From NCBI GenBank assembly GCA_036768485.1, contig JAVLUZ010000163.1, positions 1,010,635-1,074,634 on the forward strand: DNA of 64,000 nt, read 5' to 3'. Origin of the DNA: Mermis nigrescens (lineage: Eukaryota; Nematoda; Enoplea; Mermithida; Mermithidae). Positions 11,590 to 23,548 of the stretch are shown piece after piece. The number at the start of each line of letters is the position of its first letter. Position 1 is the first letter of the stretch. The notes beneath the pieces were generated by a model. It ran no database searches, was not told where the DNA came from, and saw only the letters and a program-made list of their open reading frames with translations. The translations under genes and the position numbers were made by a program.

Positions 11590-12110
11590 GATCAGTCGGT
11601 TCAGGGAGTCACTAATAAGCTTTTTTGGGGGCAAAATGACCTTAAACACTGATATAAATGCTAAAACAGCGTGAAACTATGTATGTTAATACATCGTTTC
11701 TGGTCAATTTAAGCACTTTTGAAGAAAATTTTAGATTTTCAAACTATTTCTGGCTTTTATTTTGTCTTATTTCCTTCCAATTTTTTTCAATTTTGGAGGG
11801 CCTTGAACTCCAAGACCCTCAAGTACATGTTTGGTTGTGACCAGAAATGAATGCGGGGAAAAGATGTTCGCAGGATATAGACCCCAGAATGGAAAAATAG
11901 AAAATTTTCAGGGCGAAATAGGCAAAACGTGTATGAAAATCAAAAAATTTTCTGCAAGTTTGCTTGAAAAAAATATGACCGGAAACAATAGGCTAAAGTA
12001 GTTTTTATGCTATTTTATCATTCCTATCATTCTCTGATGACATTTTAGCGCAAAAAAACCTCTCCGATTGACCCCCCCCTATAGTGATTATGCCATGCAT
12101 CCTTGGTTGT
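11590..12110. mobile_element. Palindromic fold-back element, family FB1 (second copy)
   Basis: Same architecture as 4225-4720. The left arm carries GCAAAATGACCTTAAACACT and TTTCTGGTCAATTTAAGC. The centre has CTCCAAGACCCTC and ATAGACCCCAGAATGG. The right arm returns through GAAAATTTTC and AAAATATGACCGGAAAC to a C-run near 12070. The arms are diverged, so this copy is older than simple inspection of one arm would suggest. Confidence 0.6.
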
Positions 12111-13608
12111 GTTGTGAGACCGATGTCAAACAGTTTAGGATCGAGTTTTATTTACTCCTTTCATTCTAGGTTTTCAACCGTCTGTTTCCAAAAAATGTTT
12201 TGTCTCTTCTATATTATCTGAACTCCAAAGCTCCTGAATGCATAACACGAATTTAGCCGTGATAATATAAAAAAGCGAGAACTACATATATAAAAACAAG
12301 TCCAAAAAGGCCGTTGATATCAACTAAAATTAAAATTTTTGCAAAACTCATAAGAGATTTTTCTGCATCGTGAATACTTAAAAAACATTTCCGGAATATA
12401 CAATAGCCGCAGAGAAGTAATGCACTCGTTCACATATTAAAAGAGAATAAGATCTATTAATCTTATCAATGACTGATTTTTATGAGCTTTGAGAAACTTT
12501 AAATTTTAGTAAATATTACCGTCCCTTTTAGACTCTTTCTCTAAAAAATTATCGCTTTTTAATATTATGGCAAAATTTTTGTTAAGCCGATATGCATGGC
12601 TGAATGAGAGGATTCAAAGTGCCCTCATTCGCATATTAGTTAGGTTTTACTTTTGCATTTGAAAATTTTTGGATCCCAATCAGGTTTGAGCGTGCACCAA
12701 AGTATTGGCCGGGAAAAAGTATAGGCTGCAATAGCACGGTTAATTCCAAATGCACAATCAGCTATCCCACAACTCCATCCTAGAAGTTGTTCTTTTACTT
12801 TTTGCACACTTTTAGGTAAACAACTACTTTTTGTGCTTTTCAGAAATATCCTCTTGGAAATTTTGACCACAAACCAGAACCCGATCAATGTCTTTCCCGT
12901 CCTCGCTCAAAGATGAACAACTACGCCCACCCAATACGTTGATTCTTTCATGCGAAAATCGGAAAAGTCTGCGATAAGTAGGACGTTTTTTTAGGAAAGT
13001 AAAATCTAAGCATATACATATATGGCTTCTCTAGTAAAATTACCTTAGCAGCTGCTCATTAATGGCAGACATAAATCTTTAAAATATACATATCTAGAAA
13101 ATTAGGTAGACACTACTTATGTAAATACTAGCGTAAGGACTTTAATAGGCCATAGAGGTCTCTGCTGTCTCTAGACATATTAGGTCACTAAAAAAGAATC
13201 ATGATTTTCTCGAGTTAAGTCTCAACTCCCAGATTAAATTGCACACCCATGCTATTTATTTATTAAAATCGAAAAAACCATTTTCGGAGCATTCTTAACG
13301 TTACTAGCCACGTGATATACTTTTCAAGTAGATTTATGGCTGCTGCAAGAGTGTGTCTTGAATAAACAAACATTCGCCTCCGGCATGTGCGATCGAGCGA
13401 GTAGATAGCGCTAATTGTATCTATAACTATTATAATTATAACTCACGATAAAAAATGAAATATAATTATATTTTTTAAGATTACAAATTACGCAGCTCAA
13501 ATTGTGAATAATGAATAAAGAACTGAGCTGTTCACATTCACATCACGTCTGGCTGACTTCCCAGAACAACTTACGCGACGCACTTTGCTAGTACTGACGG
13601 TCGTGATC

Positions 13609-14100
13609 AGTGTCGGATCCAGGATTTTCTCACAGGGGGAGGGGCGGAAACCCAAATTTTCCTGTGTTAAACATTGTCCTAAAAATCTGTTCTTTCTGCA
13701 TAAAGTATCAGCTTTTTGTCATCGTTTGATAGACGATTTCATTCGTAATCTGAAAAAAGTTAGAAATTCTCAAAAATTTTCTGCGAAAAACGCGCAAAAT
13801 TGTGCAAAAATGGACGCCAAGCACTGAAAAAATAATCGAGAAATCAGTTTAAGAACTAAAAAATCCTTGTCCGATACATACAAAACTCTTCTAACATAAA
13901 AATAAAATTTCTATAACGCAAAGAAAGTCAGTAATTGTCATAATTACTGCCCGGCGCGCATCGGAAAAATTTAAAAAAGTGTAATAAAACATGGCTTAAA
14001 TCATCAAAAATAAGCACCAACTCTCTATTGCGCCGAAATATTTTTTGACGACGAGGGGGTCGCCCCGCCCTCCTGCTCTCTTCTAAATCCGCACATGACC
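13609..14100. mobile_element. Element T, non-autonomous, inverted termini
   Basis: The left end GTGTCGGATCCAGGATTTTC, followed by a GGGGGAGGGGCGG tract, is mirrored at the right by a CGCCCCGCCCTCC tract and AAATCCGCAC. A shorter relative with the same GTGGCGGATCTAAGATTTTC start and TAAATCCGCCCCTG end lies at 26733-26932. No protein is encoded. The superfamily is unclear, although the ends resemble hAT-type MITEs. Confidence 0.55.
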
Positions 14101-14307
14101 GTGACATGGAATTGCACGACACTACTTACTGCAACGAGCTTGTCAACGCGCAAAATGTCCATTACATTCCTTCAATAGTAACTGCTGACATTGGTCAACT
14201 GGTAGATGTCATATGTAATTGTAAACAGAGCGATTTTAATGAATTATGTGTGCATTAGAAGAAAATTGAATTAATGTAAAGTAGACCTCAGGATTAGCAG
14301 CCACCTA

Positions 14308-14781
14308 TAATCTGTTTCAAAATTCCTTAGACTTTCTTTACAGTTAATTGATTTAATGGCATATATAATTAAGCCAATCAGCGTAAAGTGCAACTTTTTT
14401 GACCCACCCCTCTTGTCAACTGATTAGCTTATTCTTTAATGAGCTAATTACATATGTAGCATTTTAAACAAATGCGCCGTTTCCCTAAATAGCCTCGTGG
14501 TATAACGCTCGCTTTGCTTCAAGTGATAACGAGCTTGAATCCAGCAGCTTCTTTTTTGAGCAATGCATCCGAACGTTCACCATGCTTACATCAAATCAAA
14601 ACTAGCCCATTGTGCCAAAATAAAAGGTATTAAAAGAGCCAAATAAACTGTAATAAGTCGACTAGCCAACCAGATGGCGAGAGGGGTGGATACAAAGAGA
14701 GTCCTTAAGCCAATTGTATAAATTTTCAATGCTTTCGAATTACGTCATAATAAAAAGTCAAAAGAATTTTGAAACAGACTA
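14308..14781. mobile_element. MITE V (TAGTCTGTTTCAAAATTC termini)
   Basis: Inverted ends TAATCTGTTTCAAAATTCC and GAATTTTGAAACAGACTA enclose about 470 bases, with TA at both edges, as expected for Tc1/mariner-type MITEs. Single ends of the same family occur at about 29897 and, inverted, at about 42295-42320. Truncated relatives start at 15433 and 37399. The interior includes a tRNA-like segment. Confidence 0.65.
14490..14557 (+). ncRNA. tRNA-Ala-like Pol III remnant
   Basis: TAGCCTCGTGGTATAACGC resembles a tRNA D-arm/A box. CGCTCGCTTTGC matches the anticodon-arm region typical of tRNA-Ala(TGC). GAGCTTGAATCC is a weakened B box, and a T6 run follows at about 14552. The acceptor stem is not convincing, so this is a decayed tRNA or the head of a tRNA-derived SINE trapped in MITE V, not a functional tRNA. 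Confidence 0.35.
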
Positions 14782-17779
14782 CAGCAATAAATTTTACTTC
14801 ATTACTCGACAGAGTAAGCATTAAGATCGCGTCGGGACCAGCAGGCATGCACGTGAGCAAAGCTTTAGGGCTTCAAGTCCTCTTGAATAGAAAAACTGGA
14901 AATTTTCTGGGGAAAATGATAGAAAAAAGCTGATGAAAATGGAAATTTTCCAAAATTAGTGCTTGGAAATGATCAGATACTGTGGGTTAGTTTTAAGCCA
15001 TTTTATCATTTATATCGGTATATGAGGCTATTTTAATTTTTTAAAAACTAATAACCAATGGTCGGCATGAAGCGGAGGGTGTCAGCCATAAATTTTGTAA
15101 GACAATGGCCTCAAAAATGTAAATGCTAAAATGGCATATGTAAGCAACGCTAATTCACAACTTTCATTAATTTTAAGCACTTTTGCAGCAATTTTTCGTG
15201 TTCATTTTGTATGTACGTCTAGCCTTCATCTTGCGTCATTTCCCACAAACAAATTCCCACCGTTTTCATTCTGGGTGGGGACACGCTTCCTCCTCCTAAA
15301 TCCCTTCATGTATGCCTGGTCGTCGTGACTGATATCTCAAAATCTGGTTGCGCTGCAACAAGAACATTCGTTTTCCAAAACTTTATAAGCCAGGTTAAAA
15401 AACTGCACCTATGTATAGTTTATATTTTTAACCTATAGTCTGTTTCCATTTAAGTTTGCGGTTTTCTTTTGAATTTAATCCGCATGAATCAGGCTACAAA
15501 AGTGGTTTGTGCTTTTGATGCAGTAACGCGGTTTGATATTAGCAAGCGTCTCAGCTTAACTCGATATACTGTAGAATATCGCAACTATACTATAAGTTAA
15601 AATCACTATTGTAGGCAATTTTAATTTTTTTCAAAATCTCAAAGTTAAATGAAACGGGATGTAGTGCATAAATCTTTCGGCAAACCATTTTGCTTATTAC
15701 TCTAGCACCTGAATCCTTCATCGCTCAGCACGCCATATCTATGAAAAAATTTGTTATCAACTCCGTCGAGCGATCGAGCGCTACAGTAATAAGGATATTG
15801 GTTTTCCGAGCGGATCCATGCACTGCACTAGGTTGAAAAATTGACGATATATCTGTTATAAACTTTTGCTGAACACTACAGATTCAAGCACTAAAATAAG
15901 AGTTGTTTTCACGCGATGAAAAAGATTATATTTGGAAATTGGAATATCGGTAATCAATTCGTCAAGATTAGAAAAAATTGTACTATCTATAATTTTATCT
16001 GCTATTGCGTGCGGTCCATCGTCAAAGCTTTTAAAGCCTATTGATTAAGCGATGACAATTGATTTCCATGCACTAGGTTTCGTGAAATTGAATACAGAAT
16101 GATTCGTGGTGACATAAAATATGTGCATATCTTTAAAACGCATTACACTATTTTTGCCAGATTTTTATAAACGTAGGTTTGTTTACACCCGCAATCATAA
16201 AGTTTCATTATTTAATTTAAACAGAATCGCGTCCGGTCGGTTGAAGTAATGTCGTCTGCAGGTTTGCCAGATTGGAGATTTTCTCCCATTTAGGGGGTTT
16301 TTAAGGCCATTAGGGGCATTTTTTGCGATCGGGGTTTTTTGTGCCTATGCATAACCATTGGTTTGGGTTTTTAAGGCAGTTTGAGATTAGAATTGGGGTT
16401 TTTTGACAAGAGCACTTGGCAACCCATGTCGTCTCTAGTTCGGAGAGATTTAAAAGGGAAGGCGGCCCTCGTTTCATCAACCCAATTTTTGTACATATAG
16501 TTGATGAGAGAGATGGATATTTAATTCGTTATGAGTTTTGGCTATCCTTGTCCCTGATTTCTCAAATTTTTCTGGCTCGAAATAATATCTGTTAATAATG
16601 CTTTTACTTTTCTGATGGCTTGACTGGATTTTCTTGCGCTAGGAATAGGCTTTTGTAACAGCAAAACTACAATGTCTCATTTATTTACTTCAGCAAAGTC
16701 TTATAGCATCTTTAAGCTTAAATTGTAAAAAAATTAGAGCCTTGCGTCAAGTGCTTCAATGAGCTTCTCCAAGAGCATAAATACGGGGAATTGGGCTGCA
16801 ATTCAAGCCTTTGTTATAGCGTTGAATTTTCGCTAAATTCAATGAGGCTTAATTATTTCTTAGCAAAAATTAACAAAGATTTTGAAATTTTTCGGGGAAA
16901 TTTGCACTAAAATGATTTTAAATAAATTTAAGTAGACAACGTGGAAGAGCAACAAAACGCTATGTCGCACGTGAACAGCTAATTTTTGGACCCATGTACT
17001 TTGACTGTTTTAGTCAAATTTAGAAAAAAAATGGAAAATGAAAGGGAAACGACGATGGGTAAAGTTTGGAAACATTGAAACGGATACGACGGGGAAAACC
17101 CGAAACGTAAATAATTTTGTCGTCTCCTTCCGAACTTTCTTTCTTCCGGGTGTGGTTCCCACTCCAACAACGGGGTTTCCCAAGTTGACCATGTCGTGGT
17201 GAGCACTTCAAGCCCGTTTTCGGGAAAATACCCAACTTAAGGATGGTTTCAGATATCCATCGAGGTTTCTTTCCTCTAGGGATTTTTCGAAATTCGGCAC
17301 GGGGTACTCAAGTAAGCCGCTTCAGAATGAACATCCCTACTCCGTTCCCGGATACATTTCTTCCATTAAAAGGTGGTTTCAGAGGTCGAGAACGGGATAG
17401 CTCACGATGAATATATGTAGGCTGTCAGACTGTCATCAAAAACTTGCATAAAAAACTTGTATTATAAAAAATTAATTAATTAATTGAAAAATATTAACTT
17501 CAACAAGAAAATGAATTCAAAAGTAAAATTTAGAATATTCAGAGAAATCAAAGACGGTTTTCACTCAAATTGGCTCCCCTTTTCACTCTTAATGCACGTT
17601 TTGTGAAGTATTCGGATTTTCTGGGTTCATTTGTACACATTTCTGAAAAACCCGCATTCTGCACTTACTCCGAATTCAAACACATTCGCAAAAAAGTTTT
17701 GGCCTTTGTTGTTAGCAGACATGTTCTGACGGGGGTAGTTTGACCCCAAGCATGGCAACTGAGCCCCTGTAAAATGGCT

Positions 17780-18115
17780 GCGACCCCCCAGAATTGTCGA
17801 TGTTTTGTAAAAGTTGTAAGAAGTGTGCCCTTTTAAGCGTTTGTAGCTCATTTTTGGGTCAAAAATCTCAAATTTTCGGGGCTTTGCGCCTATTACAAAT
17901 TTTTTGACTACATTTTGTTGAATTCACTCAATTTTTTCAATTTTTTTGAAAGTTTTTTTACGTTTTTATGTCCTAGGAAGAACGAGCATTGTCTGAAAGG
18001 TCAAAAAACAGTGTTTTTGACGTGTACCCTTCGTTTTTAGACCAAAAAGGAACTTTTTAAAAAATTTTGTGCCTAACCCCCCAACCCCCAGAATTCTTAT
18101 GCTGCACGTGTATGA
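17780..18115. repeat. Interspersed repeat X copy
   Basis: Runs from a CCCCCCAGAATTGTCG-like segment through GTCCTAGGAAGAACGAGCAT and GTGTTTTTGACGTGTACCC to CCCCCAGAATTCTTATGCTG. It is the best preserved copy of the family seen at 2175-2335. Non-coding. Confidence 0.6.
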
Positions 18116-18300
18116 TTTTTGATCTTAACTTTTGAATCTTAAGTTGTCTTATTATATCTAAAAAGGAGATCCTCCTCGTTCCCCTAACCCCGATATACAT
18201 ATGTACATATGTACATGTCTGGTCACTACATAATGCACCATCCGGTTGAAATCTGGCCCCTAATGCTTGTTGTTTTTTTATTTCGCGCTTTGATTTTCAG

Positions 18301-18700
18301 GCCATGCTGCTATTCATCATTTGTTTTTTCATTCTTGGCACCCCTGTATTTTCGCGCGGCCCGGAATGCTCGAAAATCAATAAAGTTGACCTGATGGTAC
18401 TGTTCGATTTGCAACACCGACGTAGTATCACAGAACCCGATGACATATTCGATGCCGTGCACAAAGCAGTGATCGAGTCCTTCGAGATATCCAGTTCTGG
18501 AACGCACATATCTTACGTGACTTGCCATGCTTACAACTTATTCACAAACAATTATCAACGCGCCCGCGAGCAACTACGCGAAGACTACTCCCCCAAGGTA
18601 CCTTGCCCTCCAGATTTCAATGGGTTGACATTAATCCTTGGAGATATTCCTTACTATTACGCCACTACTTGGCGAAATCAAACGGAACTTGTGGTATTGA
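18301..18700 (+). CDS. vWA-like membrane protein paralog 2, exon 1 (signal peptide, ectodomain start)
   Basis: First coding exon of paralog 2 (exons 18301-18700, 24200-24295, 25485-25833, 27972-28115, 28938-29180; about 409 residues allowing for one frame break in exon 3). A tgattttcag acceptor sits 3 bases before the ATG at 18304, implying an upstream untranslated exon. It encodes the signal peptide MLLFIICFFILGTPVFSRGP, then CSKINKVDLMVLFDLQHRRS, a helix (IFDAVHKAVIESF), strand THISYVTCHAYN, and TELVVLS at the end, which would begin vWA strand 4. The donor GTATTGA|GTAAGT is phase 1. A metal-site aspartate follows the first strand but the DxSxS serines are missing. It is clearly homologous to 10892-10499 and, in decayed form, to 44414-44815. 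Confidence 0.78.
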
Positions 18701-19739
18701 GTAAGTAGTTTTGAGTATGATCGTAATGATATTGAATGTTGAATGCTTAGGTAATACTTTCGTTAAACGATTATTGAGAAAAACTGCTCCTTATCAATGC
18801 GGTGAGCAGTTAGAAATTTAGAGAATGAAATATTTGACGATAATTTTGTACCTATGCTCTTCATTAAGATTACAGTTTTTCTATATTTTTTGACAAACCG
18901 AGGCGCTTTTTTTCTTGCATTAAAAAAATGTATGAATTATATAGAAATTATTATAAACGAACGCGTTTTGAACTTTGTGCGTGACAATGAGTTAGAAAAG
19001 TATCGGAGACTAATACTTGACTGTTTCCGATAGTGAATAAAGCATATGGGCGGGTAAGTATCCTAATCTCCAAATGCTCAAGAAATCGTATAAAAATCCG
19101 CTATTAACGAGAAATATAACATTTTTCCGCTGATTTACGATGTATGTAACTTATTAAAGCGCTATAAATTTTCCTTTAAAATGTGAAAATTTCGAAAATC
19201 ATGTGTCTTATAAATTTCATGAATGCGAACCTGAATCCGACGCAAAACACCCGTAAATTCGTTAAATCTGCCTGAAAGAATGGCTGGAGATGATTAAACT
19301 CACTTCTCTTTTCTTGCAAATGCACCTGAAAAAATGTAAGTATAAATAGATAAATAGACAAATTTACTATGGTCTAATGCTTAATCCAGAAATGTAACCA
19401 AGAGCAGCAAATCGTCGATGCCAAAAAACTGACCGTTTCTGACGAAAGAATATGGCTTTAGATTAGCACGACTCATTATATACCATTAGCATGACCAGGT
19501 GAAAACCGTCGGAAAAATTTGAAATATCACATGAAACGATGTGGGACAAGTGAGGGCGCCTCCGCTCCCTCTCTGTCCCTCTGGTTGTTTTATGCTTGTA
19601 AATATATTTCTTCGACAAGAATTTATAAGTTGTTTACCACTTGTATTTTGCCTCAATCTTGCAAAGAATTGGACAGGATTTGCTGCTGTGAGTGTGATTA
19701 AGCCAGGCTTTATGCTGTACATGATATACCTGGGAAGTG

Positions 19740-19953
19740 GGATCTAGTATACAATTTACCCACCAGCGTTTTTTAGCCGATCCATAATGTATTGTAACGT
19801 GTCATGTGTAATGTATAATGTGTAATATATACACTTTACACATTACACATTACACACTACACATGACACATTACGCAATACGCATTACACATAACACATT
19901 ACATATTACACACTACACAAAAAACGGTGGTGGGTAAATTGTATACTAGATCC
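19740..19953. mobile_element. hAT-type MITE, hairpin family H
   Basis: Near-perfect inverted ends (GGATCTAGTATACAATTTAC and its complement ending GTATACTAGATCC) are flanked by an exact 8-bp direct repeat GGGAAGTG (19732-19739 and 19954-19961). The interior is a self-complementary run of TGTGTAATGTGTAA-type sequence, so the whole element folds into one long hairpin. A second copy lies at 48294-48508. Confidence 0.88.
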
Positions 19954-20013
19954 GGGAAGTGTTCTATTCAACATTTTTGCTAGGTTAAGCCTGGCTTAAG
20001 CCTGCGCATACGG

Positions 20014-20925
20014 AAGCCGGTGTCGCACCTTAAAGTGTCGTCCGTGCCTTAAACTGTCCGGCCGGCGGACATTGTGTCCGGCTCTACCTTCAAATGTCCG
20101 GGTTACGCTGAGTATACGTACGCATATACGCCCACGCATATCACCCGCTGTACATTTTGGTAAATAGGCGTACCTTGTACAATGTATTGAGGAACATAAT
20201 TACAAGCAAGCCGATGCATTACGAAGAATTCGTTGCATCATCAATGGCGTCGTTTAGCGAACTTGGAGATAAAATCGATTATAAAAATAACTTTCGTGAG
20301 GAAAAATCGACGATATTTACGAATTTCAGTCATAAATGTTGTGAATTTAAACTGCACACGGTTCCATTCACTCATGATTCTAAGAAGACATTTCATACAT
20401 GTAACACGGGGGTGGAGATTCCCATAACCGAAGTCGTAAATGTAAAAATATAAATATAAATGAACATAAATTGTTTATTCCCCTTTCCCCGATTTTGTGC
20501 AAAAACTTGCGATTTCTAGCCATTTTAGGCGCGTTCTTTCAATTTTTGAATGAAAATTGAAGTTCGCGCACTCCCCCCCTAATGGTCGGCAAACCCCCAC
20601 CCAACACTTTGGGCTGTTAAATGCCTGCTACTTTACATGGGCAGTGGGCCAAATTCTGGCAGTCAGATGGAGCATAACTGCAAAAAACGCTAAAGTATTT
20701 AATTCTATGGATCTACCAATTTGGAGAGACTTTGGATTTCGGGGTTCAAATCCTATCCTTTTACGTCTACGTGTGATGACTGATGCCCACTCTATCCCAA
20801 TGTTTAAATACTTTTTTCTCGCTTTTTAGCACGTTATTGTGGCCCGGACACTTTAAGGTAAACCCGGACACTTTAAGGTACCTTGAAGTGTCCGGCCGAA
20901 CACTTTGAGATGTGACACCGGCTTT
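20014..20925. mobile_element. Element with ~100-bp inverted termini of AGTGTCCGG subrepeats
   Basis: The left end begins AAGCCGGTGTCGCACCTTAA and contains repeated CCTTAAAGTGTC / CTGTCCGGCCGG motifs. The right end repeats them inverted (ACACTTTAAGGTA twice, AGTGTCCGGCC) and closes with GTGACACCGGCTTT. The interior is not recognisable. No clean target duplication could be defined, so the exact edges are approximate. Confidence 0.6.
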
Positions 20926-21434
20926 CACGCTTAAATCTGACTGCGTATCTTTAAACGTTGAACTCTGGCTTAATCCAGGCTTTCTAATATCTTGCTATGC
21001 TCGATCAAAATGTTTGCACCAAACGATGCTTTTCCGATTATTTTTTAAAGTTTTTTAAAAAGTGGTCATAATAAGTCCATAAGAAATAAGCATTTGAAAT
21101 TTTAGATTTATTGTCTGGGTATATTTTTCAGACTTATTTCAAAGAGGTGGATTAGGTCCTTATTATCATCGTAGATATGTTAAAACATCTATACGAAACT
21201 TAAGTTTTTCAAAATTTTCTCTTTTTATCTTGTACAGAGTGACTTGAAACTTCTTATAAGGTAAGTTATACAGAGACAACCACAAAATTTTATACAAAAT
21301 GCAATAACCGAGAGGTTATCTGAATAAGAGAGTTGATTAAAACGCTAGTTTGCCTCCACTGGTTTCCTGAACGACAGAAATGAAAAAACGCACAGAGGCT
21401 AAGAATTTTTAACCAGTCAACCGAGTTATAAAGG

Positions 21435-21615
21435 CAGGCACGTAGCTCTGGGGGAAATGGGAGGGGGGGGGGTCCGGACCCCCACAAAATTCAGAAAAAA
21501 CCGGGAAAATAGGACTTTTTAAACGTTATTTTGTGCTACTTTTGGCCTTTTTGGACCCCGGACCCCCGAAATTGGTGTTGGTCCCCCCAAAATGGGACGG
21601 CCAGCTACGTGCCTG
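21435..21615. mobile_element. hAT-type MITE, family U (copy 1)
   Basis: Inverted ends CAGGCACGTAGCT and AGCTACGTGCCTG, with 8-bp flanks TATAAAGG / TATAAAGC (7 of 8 identical). The interior is G-rich on the left and C-rich on the right (GGGGGGGGTCCGGACCCCC, TTGGTCCCCCCAAAAT). A second copy with an exact target duplication is at 45947-46115. Confidence 0.82.
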
Positions 21616-22474
21616 TATAAAGCGTGGGGATCTAGTGTCTAAACCTCCTAGAATAAAAAGATTTGAAATTTTCTGGGAAAAATGAGGCAAAGCGAAGGCC
21701 AAAAATATATGAAAATTAAAAATATTCGTGCTGTATTAAATTGATCAGAAACTCTGAAATAACGTGGCTTCAACGCTATTTTAGTATTTACACCAGGTTT
21801 CGAGGTCATTTTTGGCCAAAAGAGAACTTATTTTTTGACCCCATCCAGACAGGCTGACCCGCTCCTTGATCAGTTTTGTTGTGTATATATTCTCATAACA
21901 TTGACCCAAAATGCGGCATATTTTCACTGTGATGCCTAATTTAATCGCTAAAAAGTTTTTTGGAAAATTAAATAAATTATCTAGATATATCATTTCTGAA
22001 AAATCGCAATTCGTTGTTAGCTTTTGTTGCCGGTGTAGTAGAGACAAGAGTGCGTTTGTGGAAAGATTTGTCATTTATTTACGCGCCTCGCGCGCAGAAC
22101 AAAAGTTAGCTGCGCTGCAACTACTATGAGAACCAAAACGTTTTGTTCCAGAAAAACGTTTAGAAATGACCTAGTCATGACCATAGGTGCACAGTATGGC
22201 CGATTTGGGGGGAGGTCAGCCAATCTGGAAGGAATCCAAAAATTGAGATTCTTTAAGCCAAAGTGACCTCAAAAAATAATATACATGCTAAAATAGCCTT
22301 AAAACCACACTATTTCACAATTTCCAGTCATTTTCAAGCACTTTTGAAGGAAATTTTCAATTTTCATCCATTTTTAACTTTCAGTTCGATTCATTTTCTT
22401 CAAAAAATGTTCCATTTTTTCATTTTAGGGATCTAGACCCCCAAACCCTCAGATGCATGTCTAGTCGGTATCAC

Positions 22475-22730
22475 ACCTGGGCGTGGGGGTTTGGGGGTAT
22501 GTACCCCCAGAAACCAAAATACCCCCCCCTCAGAAATCAAAATGCCCCCCCAGAATTCAATTTTTGATAATTTTTTTCGTTTTTTTCGCAATTTTTTGAT
22601 GCCAATGGATAGTGCTTGATGAGAAACGTCAAAAAATGGTGTTTTTATCGCCATACCACCATTTTTAAGGCCATTTTTCGACCTTCAAAAAAATCTTGCA
22701 CCCCCCCCCCAGAATTTTCTTGCTGCCCAC
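22475..22730. repeat. Interspersed repeat Q copy
   Basis: A short element of about 260 bases that begins ACACCTGGGCGTGGGGGTTT, has runs of ACCCCCCAGAA, the conserved block TTTGATGCCAATGGATAGTG, and ends TTGCACCCCC...AGAATTTT. Other copies are at about 39560-39785, 41470-41735, 43910-44165, 50997-51232 and 62059-62295. The termini (CATACCTGGGCG and, inverted, CATAGGTGGGCG) suggest a MITE. This copy's right end is interrupted by the 22731-23548 fold-back. Confidence 0.6.
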
Positions 22731-23548
22731 ACTGGAGTACGTCCACACTTTTTAAAAATCATTTTCATTAAAAAATAAAATCGCCATATTTGTAAATCGA
22801 CATCGCTGATCTCAAATCCGTTGTCTATTTTTAGCCTGCATGTATCGTTGTTACAGTATACCTACAGTACATGTATCGTTGTTACAGTATATCTACATTC
22901 AAAAATCATTTTCGTTAAAAAATAAAATCACCATATTAGTAAATTGACATCGCTGATCTCAAATCCGTTGTCTATTTTCAGCCCGCATGCATCGTTGTAT
23001 ACCTACGTTACAGTATAACTACTGTACACCTCCGAATTTTTATTTTTAGATCTTAGATAACTTACTTCAGAAAATTTATTAAGATCATGGCATAAGATAT
23101 TAATACGAAAAGCAAGCAGCGAGCCGTTTTCTCGTTCGAATTCGGTGGCTGATTCTTCACTTCTTGTGATATGGCAGAATTCATGCATATTAATATCTTT
23201 TGCCATGATGTTAATAAATTTTATGAAGTAAGTTATCTGAGATCTGAAAATAAAAAATCTGAGGTGTACTGCACTTATACCGCAACGTAGGTATAGAACG
23301 ATGCATGCAGGCTAAAAATAGACAACGGATTTGAGATCAGCGATGTCGATTTACCACTATGGCGATTTTATTTTTTAACGAAAATGATTTTTTGTAAAAG
23401 TGTTGAGGTGTACTGTAGGTATACTGCAACAACGATGCATACAGGCTGAAAATAGACAACGGTTTTGAGATCAGCGATGTCGATTTACTGATATGTCTAT
23501 TTTATTTTCTAACGGAAATGATTTTTAAAAAAATGAACGTACTCCAGT
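22731..23548. mobile_element. 818-bp fold-back element with duplicated arms
   Basis: Terminal inverted repeat ACTGGAGTACGT. Each arm holds two tandem units of about 150 bases (AAAATCATTTTCNTTAAAAAATAAAAT, then CGCTGATCTCAAATCCGTTG, then GCATCGTTGTTACAGTATACC-like ends). The two arms are inverted about a centre near 23130 (ACTTACTTCAGAAAATTTAT versus ATAAATTTTATGAAGTAAGT). No transposase frame is present. Confidence 0.75.

Larger units (their letters stand above)
10893..18300. other. Spacer between head-to-head paralogs 1 and 2
   Basis: About 7.4 kb separating divergently transcribed paralogs. Both first coding exons begin just after a splice acceptor, so the true promoters and 5' untranslated exons should lie in here, but I cannot locate them. 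Recognisable contents are FB1 (11590-12110), element T (13609-14100), MITE V (14308-14781) with a tRNA-like segment, an FB1 arm (about 14870-15320) and repeat X (about 17780-18115). The stretches 12120-13580, 15330-16250 and 16400-17750 show nothing I can name. Confidence 0.5.

Noticed and set aside
12640..12888. 82-codon minus-strand frame
   Set aside because: Plausible composition but no recognisable motif or second copy; left as part of the spacer.
17010..17235. Three overlapping 60-75 codon minus-strand frames
   Set aside because: Mutually overlapping in different frames, no motif, no paralog and no splice context.
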